This document shows positions 43,755 through 55,538 of a stretch of 64,000 nucleotides of DNA, piece after piece. A model generated the notes under the pieces. The model worked only from the letters and a program-made list of their open reading frames with translations. It was not told where the DNA came from and did no database searches. The position numbers and the translations under genes were made by a program. This DNA comes from Lepidurus packardi (taxonomy: Eukaryota; Arthropoda; Branchiopoda; Notostraca; Triopsidae). Location: the NCBI GenBank assembly GCA_023053545.1, contig JAKZAN010000005.1, positions 12,276,001 to 12,340,000 on the forward strand, written 5' to 3'. How positions within the stretch are numbered: position 1 is the first letter of the stretch; each line of letters opens with the position of its first letter.

Positions 43755-46439
43755 GTTGTGGCTGAAGTAGGTCTTTAGCCCGTTTGGAAGAAGAACGTAG
43801 GGCATCGAAACGCCCCGCTGTGGACGATCGGGAGCGAGAAACGTATGAACGCGAGCGGAAACGCGCCTTAACCGAGTCTTCTTCAGCTTCTGTTGTGCGA
43901 AGATATGAAGCTTCTGGACCCCGAGGGGAAGAGCCACGCTCCAGCAGCCACTATGCGTCCAGTACGGCGGAATATGACCGGCGTAAAGAACGCGGAGACT
44001 ATGGATCGCGCACCGTGAGTGCTAGTGTTACTTCGGCGATGCCAGAACGCGGGAGCAAGGGCGATCGATACGAAAGAGAACGGACGGGAAGTGGATTGCC
44101 TCCCATGGTTGCCAATACAGGAGGCGGGGGGAGTAGCAGAAGGGTTTTGGATCCTCTTCCGCCGCCATCGTCCACCGTTGTGAGCTCGAGTCGACGCGGA
44201 GAAACCAGGACGCCCTTGTCTTCCGATAGGGATCGCGATGAAAGACGAGTTGTAGACCGCGATCGCCTACCTCGAGATGATAGGTAAGATTGTGTGCCCT
44301 TTTTCAAGCGAAATCGAGGTTTTAGTTTGAAATTTTAGATTTTTTTGACGTTTTTATTTAGTTTTCATTAGCTAAACTACGAGTTTTAAAAGCGTGTGGT
44401 TGTTACCAGAAAGGAATCTAAAGATAATCGATTAAGTAATTATTTAGCTACTATTCTATATTATTATTTAATATTTACTTTATTATTATTTATATTTTAT
44501 TTTGTTATGCAGCCGCACTCCGATCCCTGGTTTGTATTGTCGCCTTGGATCTATTTAAGGCTTGCTAGATAAATATGGCCAGTTGTATTCCTATTTAGCT
44601 TCTGTTTTTTGAGCTGAATATTCATTCCAGTTGGCACAATTAAAAAAAGAGAGAAGACTTTCACGATTTGTTTTTTCAATGAAAATTTGTGAATAGTTTG
44701 TCATTTGGGTTGTTTTGTTACTATTTTATGGGAATTAAATTGAATTTATTGTAGATATGAGCGACCAGTGAGAACATCTGGTGGGCGTGAAGCGTACGAA
44801 CGAGGTGGCGGAGGCGGTGGTGGTGGTGGTAGTCGCGAATCTCGTCGAGATGATCGGGATCGGGATTTGAGGGATCGTATGGGTCATCGCGAGCGTTACG
44901 TCGATTCCCATAGCAAAAGTAAGTTAATATCAAGTATTAGTTAAGTATGGAGCCCAATTTCTGTGACGTTTCTGAAAGTTCAAATGCGTTTTAAGTTGTA
45001 AAAATTTCGAGCCATTTATAGATCGGACTTTCGCAACGGACTTTAATTGGCCACTTGCATTTTTAAGTGGAATCAGGAAGTCTTAATGTTTGCGAAATTA
45101 ACATCTGTTCGAAGCCAAAGGTTCTAATTGCCGGTACTTGGCAAACCTGAACCTTAGGATCGAAGAGAAACATTTATTTGATAAAATTAGTAAATAGTAA
45201 CAATCATTTTAGGATTATTTAACATTTTATTGAGTTAAAAAGCAATGAGTTGCTGTTATTTTAGATCGGAAACCTAGGAACTAACGTTATTTTAACCTAA
45301 AGAGCCAATGAATGTCATCTGTTTGTTCTTTTGTGGACTGGAGTTAAATTAGAGAAGAAAAGAGAAACAAACTTTGGAATTTCCTAATAATTACTTTGGT
45401 ATGAATGAATTTTTACGATTTTTTTTATCGCAGGCAGTGAAGTGCGTTATGCCGATCGTTCAGGAGACACCTGGCGGGCAGGTACGGGCAGTAGCAGCAG
45501 TTTAGCCCCGCCCAGCAAACCAGGCTATGGAATAGCGTCGGGATCAGGCTCCGCCTCCAATTGGCCCAATTCGTCGGGTGGTTCTTCTTCAGCCGACAGG
45601 TACAGAAAACCGAAAGAAAGGGTTTAAGTTTTTGAACTTTTGCTGCACATGATGAAAATTGAATTGGACGTTCATTTCGTTACTGAGTGATCCAAACCAT
45701 CGCGAATGCTAAATTAAAATAATCTATTTGAAGCCAAAGGTACTCGCTGCCTCTAATTTGCAGACTTGCACCTTAGGATCAAAGAGATACAATTTTTTAT
45801 TTAAATTCTAATTCGTTTTAGTTCTAATTCGTTTCAATTCATTTTTAATATAAAGAAACTATTTACTGATAATTATTCCATGGTAATTATTCAATTTAAT
45901 TCCTTGCTAATTTAACGAAACCTGATTCAATTATAATATTCTGTGATAATATTATATTTTAATTCTAATTCCTTTTAGTTCTAATTCATTTTTAATATAA
46001 AGAAACTATTTACTGATAATTATTCCATGGTAATTATTCAATGTAATTCGTTGCTAATTTAACGAAAACTGATTCAATTATATATTCTGTGATAATATTA
46101 TTCACTCTAAATTGAGTCATTAACAAATTATGAGATTTTAATTATTTGAGATTGAGATTTTTAATTTAAATTAAAATTTGACTATAATTTTATACGCATT
46201 TACGGTACGTAATTATGATCTTAATTGGTTTGGTTTAATCTCTTTGCTTTAATTGATCCAGATGGAACAGTAGCGGAACGACGACTGGTGGGCGTAGTAG
46301 TTTGGGAGGGGCGGGGCCTGCTGGAGTAGGCGGTTCTGGCAGTTGGGGTTCGATGGGGGGCTCTTATGGACCTCCTGCCTTGGGTGGAGGTAGTGTATCG
46401 CATTCATCGTCATATGGAGGCACGCGATATGGATACTAA
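38237..46439 (+). CDS. SAFB: Scaffold attachment factor B-like protein (SAP and RRM domains)
   Basis: Sixteen exons: 38237-38368, 38433-38517, 38583-38842, 38895-38931, 39442-39787, 40625-40671, 40886-41010, 41391-41540, 42251-42356, 42441-42775, 42903-43036, 43475-43615, 43771-44283, 44755-44918, 45434-45599, 46262-46439; 973 codons, 972 aa. SAP DNA-binding domain at about 8-44 ([20 protein letters not shown]), acidic region, Lys/Ser-rich region, one RRM at about 315-394 with RNP2 NLWVSGL and RNP1 RCFGYVTM, then a Glu/Lys region, a long Arg/Glu-rich helical stretch and a Gly/Ser/Tyr-rich tail ending RYGY. This order is that of the SAFB/SLTM family: nuclear proteins that bind matrix-attachment DNA and RNA and affect transcription and splicing. 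The symbol denotes family, not a choice between vertebrate SAFB1, SAFB2 and SLTM. Confidence 0.92.
43146..43460 (+). repeat. 31-bp minisatellite in SAFB intron 11
   Basis: About eleven copies of a 29-32 bp unit, core AACTGATTTTTCACTTAA followed by TTTTCACTAAATT. The array lies immediately before the acceptor of exon 12 (43475) and every unit carries a TTAAC word like an intron branch site. Confidence 0.9.
43681..43753. repeat. Long poly-T tract in SAFB intron 12
   Basis: About 70 nearly pure T residues just upstream of the exon 13 acceptor at 43770; acts as or extends the polypyrimidine tract. Length is likely unreliable in any assembly. Confidence 0.85.
45800..46115. repeat. About 150-bp tandem duplication in SAFB intron 15
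   Basis: A block containing AATATAAAGAAACTATTTAC and CCATGGTAATTATTCAAT occurs at about 45848-45960 and again at about 45998-46110. Confidence 0.8.
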
Positions 46440-47026
46440 AAACTTTTGTGTTCAAAAGAGAAGGCAAACGGGGAAGAGAAAACTTGTTATTTTGTCGGTG
46501 GGATTTTTGTAATTTTTTTTCAAATTATTTTCGACGTCCCAAGTGTTACTAAAAAGTAGTTTAATGATGATTAGCGTCGTGGCATCTGTAAATGACAATG
46601 GTATTGACGATGGATTACACGTCGCTAGACGGTTGAATTTGACAAGAACATGATATATTATAAGCAATTATATTCCATATTATAACCAAGATTCTAACTT
46701 GCTTCAGACGACCTAGGGACTTGAAGTTGGTCAAGAATCAATATTTAAACGAGCAGAAGGAGTTAAACGGAAGTCTTGCAGAGTGTTTAAGCAGAAGATG
46801 AATAGGTATGGACTTTGGTCACGTGATGGACTGCCTTGACGTCACACATGTGAACTTTATAAACATTCTACATATTTTATTTATTTTTACCCACTTTCCC
46901 TGGGTTTGTCACTACGACCAGTAAAGCCAGCGTGAGAAGACTCACGTAAGGTCAAAGAAAAGAATGTAAAAGTACCCAAAATTGCTTCCCAAATCATCAG
47001 TTTACCTCTGCTTGAGCCGAGAAGTG
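46440..47026. other. 3' region of SAFB-like gene
   Basis: AT-rich 3' UTR and spacer; no coding sequence or clear AATAAA signal seen on the plus strand. Confidence 0.4.
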
Positions 47027-47255
47027 TTGATACCAATACAGTTAAAAAGTGTTGATACCAATACCGTTGAGAAGTGTTGATACCAATACCGTTGAGAAGT
47101 GTTGATACCAATACCGTTGAGAAGTGTTGATACCAATAGCAGTAGTGTTGATACCAATACCGTTGAGAAGTGTTGATACCAATAGCAGTAGTGTTGATAC
47201 CAATACCGTTGAGAAGTGTTGATACCAATAGCAGTAGTGTTGATACCAATACTGT
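47027..47255. repeat. Minisatellite with two alternating unit types
   Basis: About ten units begin GTTGATACCAATA; one form continues CCGTTGAGAAGT (25 bp), the other GCAGTAGT (21 bp). Several long overlapping frames across it are a by-product of the repeat and are not genes. Confidence 0.9.
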
Positions 47256-47488
47256 GTCCAGCTACGGTCAAAGCCCTCACGCATATGACTCGTCCGACAG
47301 GTATTAACCATTTAAATAAGCTTCCAGAATTGAACATCCCTGGTTTTAGTTCAAAATGAATTGAATGTACTGCGTGTTATAAGTTGTATTGAAATGTATG
47401 GAAACGTATTGAATGAAAACTTGAACCAACAGGATAAGATGGTGGTACCGATAGTTGATGTTGTGGACGATAACTTGCAAGAAACGAC

Positions 47489-48127
47489 TTAGGCAAAGCC
47501 CATGAGTTTGTTTAAATGTTCTGGGAACAGATGAGGTTCTGCAGGTGGAAATGCGATTAGAGTGGCGGAAGATAAGGTTGCCAGGACGTGCGACAAAGAG
47601 GTCGGGACGCACATGGAGGCGTGGCCTAAGTGATGAAGTTTTTCGGCGAGTTCCAGCTGGTGATTTCCCATTAGTGATTCATTGATGACTACGAGCAATT
47701 GTTTGCCAGCTTGCAGGGCTTCCAAGCAACTCCCAGCTCCCGCGTGACTAATGACCAAGTCAGCAGCGTGGAAATCAAGGAGAATACTAGGTTTCAGGCG
47801 ATACCAGGTGATATTCAAGCCAGGAATGTCAGGGACGATGATTTCTTGACCTTTTCCGATCTGGAGGGTGAGCTTCGTGTACCCGAGCTTTTGTATAACC
47901 TATTGCGTACAAAATTTCAGTTAGCATACTACATTTTAAAAAATTTATAAATGTATTTCATGATAAAAAATCTCAAACCTGGTTTTTCGGAATTGTTTAA
48001 TTAATTTCAATAATGTTCTGTGTTGATTTTAAAAACTTATTACTTGCAAAGTTTCTTCTTGGAGGACTGTTCTAATTAAATCGTCGAAAGAAGTCGTCCC
48101 CACGGTCACAAACACACTTTTTCCCAT
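47489..48127 (-). CDS. ALG13: UDP-GlcNAc transferase subunit ALG13
   Basis: Two exons: 48044-48127 and 47489-47899; 165 codons, 164 aa, matching the compact family length. The N terminus (MGKSVFVTVGTTSFDDLI) is the Gly-rich start of the glycosyltransferase 28 C-terminal fold; the second exon has the HAADLVISHAGAGSCLEAL signature and the GKQLLVV...NHQLELA segment that bind UDP-GlcNAc. Known role: catalytic, soluble half of the ALG13/ALG14 enzyme that adds the second GlcNAc to dolichol-linked oligosaccharide on the cytosolic face of the ER, recruited by the membrane protein ALG14. Lacks the OTU and Tudor extension of the long vertebrate form. Divergent from the myosin V gene with 598 bp between start codons. 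Confidence 0.94.
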
Positions 48128-48725
48128 CTTTAGAATTGTTTGTTTTGAACACGTGACCCTGAATGACGTCATCCATGGTATCCACGTTCAAGTTGAACTG
48201 CGAGCTTCTCTGAATTAATTTCATTAAATATAAATGCGTTAGTGAATACAGGCTTTAAGTCTGTTAAGCTAGAACTGAGGCTCTATGAACATGTTCTTAC
48301 GAACATGTAAGTCCTAACTATTATTTTTTGGAGTACGAATGAAGAAAAATCGGAAAAATACAGAGTCGCGATCAATGCAAGAGCAGCGAACTGCAGCTTT
48401 ATCGAACGTTTTTGGTTGGCTCAAGGAAGCAGCTAAATGTAAAGTTGTGCTCTTTTGCGTTCGTGAAGCTTTAGTACAAAATGTCTCGATAAATCCAGTA
48501 TTGTGTATGCTAACAGTGTATAGATTAATTCTGTAAGATATTAGTTTAGTTTGGATGTTATTTGTAGCATTCGTGGATAACTATTCTGCTACCAAAGGGG
48601 TGACAAATAACTGGGCTGGTGCCTATCGTAATCTCGGAAACAAGTCATATACAAATTTAACCAAGCTGTACAGGAAACTGCATTCCTTTTAGTCCCTAGT
48701 GCTACTTTCCTTGTTCCTAATCATC
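48128..48725. promoter_or_regulatory. Shared intergenic promoter of ALG13 and myosin V, with a p53-like element
   Basis: Contains an inverted repeat at 48287-48306: GAACATGTTC, four bases, GAACATGTAA. The first half fits the p53-family half-site RRRCWWGYYY exactly, the second at eight of ten positions. No TATA box is evident. A 65-codon frame at 48339-48536 has no recognisable content. Confidence 0.4.
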
Positions 48726-51231
48726 ATGGCGGCTGTGGAACTCTACTGCAAAGTAAGTTACTCCACTCGTAACTATTACTACTTTATACTTACACGACTT
48801 AAATTCTTTTTAGTAACGTAGTAAGGGATTAAGTGCAAAGCATGTAAGGTTTCTCTTGTTAAAAGGAACCCTTTCTTGTCAAACAACCCATTTACATCCC
48901 ATTTTCTCATTCTTAGGGGGCCAAAGTATGGTTACCCGACTTGACCCATGTTTGGCGAGTCGCGGAGATTGTAGAAGATTACAAAGACGGTATTTTGAAG
49001 TTTGAGTACCAGAATGGCGAGGTAAGTTAACTTCGATCCTGTTCTTCCACTCTTTTTGTACACAAATTACCTTAATTCAAATTACCTTGATATCTATTCA
49101 CTCGCTTCTTAAAGGAAGGAATCGAGGTAAAAAAAAAGGAGAAAAGAAGTACTTTACAGTATCTTTAAAAGGATCGTTAAAAGCGGTGGTACTAATAAAA
49201 ATTGTGTTTTATAGAAAAAAGAAATCCAAATTCACACGCCGCAAGACTTGCCCCACTTAAAAAACCCCGAGTTCCTGATCGGCGAAAACGATTTAACTTC
49301 ATTATCGTACCTGCATGAACCTGCTGTCCTTCACAGTCTTCAAATTCGCTTTGAGCGTTACCAAGCTATATATACTTACTGTGGTGAGCCCAAATGCCAC
49401 CCATTTTGAAGTTATCTTGAAGCAATTCCAGATTCTAACGTTTTTTTGTTCTAGGAATCGTTTTGGTTGCTGTTAATCCCTATGAAGAGTTACCAATTTA
49501 TGGCAATGATATTGTCTTGGCTTATCGAAACAAGAGTCAATATGGGAATTTAGACCCTCATATTTTCGCAGTCGCCGAAGAAGCTTATACTAAACTTGAA
49601 AGGTTCGGATTTTCTCTCTTTTTGAAACCCTTTTTATAACAAATGCCTCATTTTGGACGATTTTTGGTTGCAGAGAAAACCGAAACCAGTCTATTATTGT
49701 CTCAGGGGAATCTGGAGCAGGTAAGACTGTTTCGGCCAAATATGCAATGCGTTATTTTGCCACTGCCGGGGGTTCTGCCACTGAAACCCAAGTGGAGAAG
49801 AAAGTTTTGGCTTCGAATCCCATCATGGAGGTGAATATACTTCATTTGTCTTCCTTTTCCTGGAAAATTTAGAAGAAAACGGAGGATAAAGTGAATTGGG
49901 GGCACAGTAATCTTGTAAATTGGGTTGTATTTGGCAGGCGATTGGGAATGCGAAGACAACAAGGAATGATAACAGTTCCCGATTTGGGAAATATATAGAA
50001 ATTGACTTCAATAGTCAATACCATATTATGGGAGCGAATATGCGGACTTATTTACTAGAAAAGTCACGGGTGGTCTTCCAATCCAACCACGAACGGAATT
50101 ACCACATATTTTACCAATTATGTGCTGCAGCTAGTCTTCCTGAATACCAGGATTTACGCTTAGGTGAGTCGATATGCTCTTTTTTTGCTTTCATGTCGCG
50201 TTAAATGCAATTTTATTGCGTTTTTAATTGTTTTTAAGCGTTTTTTCTTTTTCTTTTTAGACCATCAAGACAGCTTTCACTACACGAACCAAGGCGGTAG
50301 TCCGTATGTGGATGGAGTAAACGATTTGGAGTATTTCGTCGAAACGAAACGTGCATTGAGCATGTTGGGCTTTCCTGATGAGTTCCAGGCGAATATTTTC
50401 CGGATTTTGGGAGCGATTTTGCATTTAGGCAACGTGCAGATTCAAGAAGCTGATCAAGAGAGCTGCACCATCCTGGTAAATTCATAAATATTGATGTTTT
50501 AAGCACTTTTAAAGGGAAATGTTGGATTGTGGAGTTGAACTAATTCAGAATTGGATTTTATTTTAGCGTACCGATACTCACCTGGAGGATTTTTGCCACT
50601 TGATGGGGTTGGCTAATGAAGATAAGGATGAATTGCGTAAATGGCTGTGTTTTCGCCAGATTGTTAGTATGCGAGAAGTGTTCACGAAGCCAGTGAACCT
50701 AAAAGAAGTAAAAAGCCTTCCAGTTTTGTCTTTTATTACGATTAACAAGATTTTTTCGTCTCTTTTAGGCAATATTTGCCCGTGATGCCCTAGCTAAGCA
50801 TATTTATTCCCATTTATTTAACAAAATTGTGTCCCTGATCAACAAGTCTTTGGCCAGTAATGCCAAATCATTCCGGTTTATCGGCGTCTTGGATATTTAC
50901 GGGTTTGAGACGTTCCAAATTAACAGTTTCGAGCAATTTTGTATCAACTATGCCAACGAAAAGCTCCAACAGCAATTCAATCAAGTAAAAATTCAGTTTA
51001 CTATCAATTCACTGTTAAATTCAGATGTGTTAACATCATTTTTCGTTTATTAGCACGTGTTCAAGCTGGAACAGGAAGAATACGTCAGGGAAAACATCGA
51101 ATGGACTTTTATCGAGTTCTACGACAACCAACCCTGTATCGATCTTATCGAAAACAAATTGGGAATATTGGATTTGCTGGATGAAGAATGCAAAGTAACA
51201 AACATATTGATTATATTTTCTCAGTTATTAC

Positions 51232-51265
<34 letters not shown>

Positions 51266-54200
51266 GGGGGATTAATAGTTTCCTAAAGGATCGGATCAAT
51301 CGTGGGTTTCCAAACTCTACGACAAGTGCAAACCTTTTTCCCACTTTAGCAAGCCACGCCTCTCGAATACGGCGTTTATTATCACACATTTTGCGGATAA
51401 AGTTGAATATCAGTGCGAAGGATTTGTGGAAAAGAACCGCGACACTGTCATGGAAGAGCAAGTCAACATTCTTCGCCATAGCAAAGTATGAAGAATTTTT
51501 AAAAAAACGAAACGAAAAAAAATCCGGATTTTTTTTTTTTGTTTCAGAATCCTTTAGTGCTCCAATTGTTGTCTGATGACGACAGCAAAGTGCAACCTTC
51601 CGCGCGTATGGTGACAGGAACCGCCCCACGGGGTGGCGCTAATTTGACTGTGATTTCAGCCAGTGCCAAACCGGCTTCTTCGACCACGAAACACAACAAG
51701 AAAACGGTGGGCTCCCAATTCCGTGATTCATTGACACTGCTAATGAACACACTCAACGCTACCACGCCGCATTACATCCGCTGCATTAAACCGAATGACC
51801 TCAAAGAAGCTTTCGTCTTTGACCCGCACCGTGCTGTGCAACAGTTGCGAGCGTGCGGAGTCCTCGAGACGGTCCGGATTAGCGCAGCAGGCTTCCCTTC
51901 CAGGTCACACACACACACACAAATTGACAAGTTTATTAGAGTTAATCAATTTTTTTAAATCGTTTTAGGTATCCGTACGAGGATTTTTTCGCCCGGTACC
52001 GAGTGCTTTTTAAATCCCAACATATCCTACGCCAGGACGTTAAAGCGTCGTGCCAAAACATCATCGCGTTACACATCAAAGTGAGCTAATTGATCTTAAA
52101 AAAGGTTTCACAAATTATTTGATCAAAAAGATTTTTCCAAAAAATATTTTGTCAAGAAAATTGATCAAAAAGGATTTTAAATAAATCAAAAAGATCTAAA
52201 AATCAAAAATATCAAAAGAATCAAAAAAGATCAAAAAGATCAAAAGATTTTAAATTGATCAAAAAGGATTTTAATATTTTGAATAGAATGCTGTATTGGA
52301 CAAGTTGAATAGGATTTAGAATATTAAATTACAATTTAATTTCCATTTTTATAATAGATATTAATGAGTTGGTATTTGCAATTTGAATTGGAATAGGCTA
52401 TTCGAATTTAGAATAGTAACTAGCGTTTAGAATATAGAAGTAAATATATAAAAAAAAAATATAAAAAAATTAAACTTATTTCTTATGATGACAATGAATA
52501 CTCTGAAAATGTCTTGATTGACATTGTTTCCATCCTTAGACTGACAAAAGTGCAATAATGAGCTAATTTATTCTTAATTTAATTAATGTTTCATTATTAT
52601 TTTTTATTATTTTTTTTTTTATTATTTTTTTTTTTTAAGCAGGAAGACAAGTTCAAATTTGGTAAAACGAAGATCTTTTTCCGTGCGGGAGAAGTTGCCT
52701 ATCTGGAAAAATTGCGTTTGGATCGCCTGAGGGCGTGTGGTGTTATGATCCAGAAGTGTATACGCGGTTGGCATTATCGCCAAAGATTCCTTGTATTGCG
52801 TAAAGCTGCAATTTGTGGGCAACGTCTTGGTAGAGGTTTCTTGGCACGAAAGTAATTATGATTTTCGTTAAAAAGAAGGAATTTTCTTTTTTTTTTTTAT
52901 ATTTTGTTCATGAATAAAGGAATTAATTTTTTATTTTTCTTTAGACGTGCGAGGGCGATGCGAGAAAACCGGGCTGCCATTACCATCCAACGAAACGTAC
53001 GCATGTTTGTCAAACGGCAGCAATACCAACGTCTATGTTGCTTAACCATCGCTTTGCAAGCGCACGTGCGGGGTGCATTGGCGCGTCAACGTTATTTGGC
53101 CATGGTTCGTCACACCAAAGTAATTTTGATACGCTGAGATAGTTATATTTGGTGAATTTAAAAAATACTTTAAATTATTATATGAAATAGGCAATCATTA
53201 TTCAAAGATATGTGCGCGGTTGGTTGGCACGACGCCGTTTTGTACGGACAATGCGCGGTATTTTACTCCTGCAATGTTGCTGGCGCCGGTATTTGGCGAA
53301 AAAACTTTATAAATCCTTGCGCGTGGAAGCGCGTTCTATTGAGCACGTCAAGAAGCTCAATAAAGGCCTGGAAAATAAGATTATTTCGTTGCAGCAAAGG
53401 ATTGACGAGATGGTAAAAATAAACGATTATTACTTTTATATTATACAAATTAGTAGAATTATTGGAGAGATATTCCAGGAAATAGAATCATTCTAATATG
53501 ATTATTGGAAGATTTTTTTATAACTTTGGAATAATTTTATGACAATTTTCAATTTGATTTATTGGATTATTTTTGTATAGAATCTTTTGTTGGGTTTCAG
53601 GCAAAGGATACGATCGCTCTGAGGACGTTGCAGAGTAATCACAGTGATTTGAAAGTGCAATACGATGCTGCCAAAGGCTGGGAAAGCGAATGTAAACACT
53701 TGCAAGTGCAAATGGCAAATTTGGTTAAAGAACTTGCTGAATTGCGAGACGAAATGAGCCATGAGCAAGATGAAAAAATTGACTTGGTCTGTGAAAAAGA
53801 CCGGTTAGAGAAACAGTTAGCGGAACAAGAAACTGCCTGGCATTCGGAATTAACCAATTTACGAAATGAGCTGGAGAATTTGCAATCTATGTTAGCTTCG
53901 AAAGAAATGGAAGCTGAAGGTAAAATGCTTCAAATGAAAACCAATTTCATTAAGAATTTTTAGTATTATAATTTTTTTTTTTTTTTTTTGTATCTAGAAA
54001 CCTTGAAAAAACGCTTGGAAGAGGAAAGAGCCATGCTGGACCAGGAATACGACCAAGAACGCGGTGCATATCAAAATTTACTCAAAGAACATCGCGAATT
54101 AGAACAACGATGCGATGATTTGGAAATGGAACTGGAAATGGCAAAAGGAAGCGATAAAAGGGGACACGTCGGGGTCAAAGGTCACGTCCGCAGCTTATCG

Positions 54201-55502
54201 GACGTGAGCACCATCAGTGGGATCTCCGATGCCCCGCCCACTCTTACTGACGAAGTAAAGAAGTTTTTTTAGAATTAACCTTCAGTTTAAACCATAATCA
54301 AAATGATTTTTCACTCCAATTTCTACAACTATTGTACTTATTTTTTTATTTTTCAAGGATATGGGCTATGCGTCTGTCAAGTCTTCGCTGGGACGTCCAG
54401 ATAGTAGGAAAACCGAGGGAATTTTATCCGAAAGGTTTATAAAGAGTCCCGAACCTAGTCTGAAAGTATGTAAATTATACATTACTTTTAAAAAAAATGC
54501 AAAATAGTGATGTAATTTTTTTAAATGAATCATTTTCGTTTCATAGCAAATAGTTTAGTTCGAGATTATTTAGTGCAGAAACTATGGTTTCTAGTTTCAT
54601 TTCTAATCTAATTAGAGATTGTTTGGTTCAGAAACTATTGTTTCTGATTTAATTTCTAATCTAATTTCTAATTTAATTTCTAATCTAATTTCTAATTTCA
54701 TTTCTAATCTAATTAGAGATTATTTAGTTCAGAAACTATTGTTTCTGATTTAATTTCTAATCTAATTCTAATTTAGTTTAGAATTTAGAATTTTGTTTTT
54801 CATTAAGTTTCGTTTGTTGTGATCCGTAAATGTCAAAAACTTCATTAATGCCGGACTTTATCCTGTTTGGCAATCAGTTTTTTATCTTATCAACTATTTT
54901 TTCGTGATATCTTCACTATCTTTTTACTTTTTTCTTTTTTTCTTTTTGCGTAATTGTTATGTTTCAAAGAGTGGGATTTACTTCCCTTTTGAAAGTTAAG
55001 AACCTTTCCAGGTGGTTCGTTTTCTTGTAATTGCACACTTTTGGTTTGTAAGACACGTTACATACGTTTTACTTCCCCCGTTTTCATGATAGTTTCTTAT
55101 TTTCTTTGTTCTTTTATCTTTAAGGGAGATGAACTGAGCTTGGTGCTGAAATTTGAGCAACGCGTCAAGACACTCGAGAAGGATAAACTACGCTTAATTG
55201 TCCAATTGGAAGACCTTGAGAAGGAAAGGGACAGTCCCGGTGGGGAGGCTCGCCGTGCACAAGATTTGATCAGAGTACGTAACCTCGCACTAACCTTACA
55301 CGTTTCCTTCTATTTAAACAAAAAATTAACATTTTTCTTTGACTTTACAATAGTTGCAAGAAGTTGAGATGGAAAACGCCAAGTTGAAAGACGACCTCAA
55401 ATCCCTACGCAGTAGCATTGCAACTGATAATAAGGGTAACCTACCCATGCCTGCAGATCAATTATTGGGTAAGAAAAAAAAAGGGAAAATGCGTCAAATT
55501 TT

Positions 55503-55538
<36 letters not shown>

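Noticed and set aside
46887..47337. Long overl apping minus-strand frames of 89-120 codons with repeated VSTLL and GINT words
   Set aside because: They are by-products of the 21/25-bp minisatellite, open in several frames at once, and have no splice or start context.
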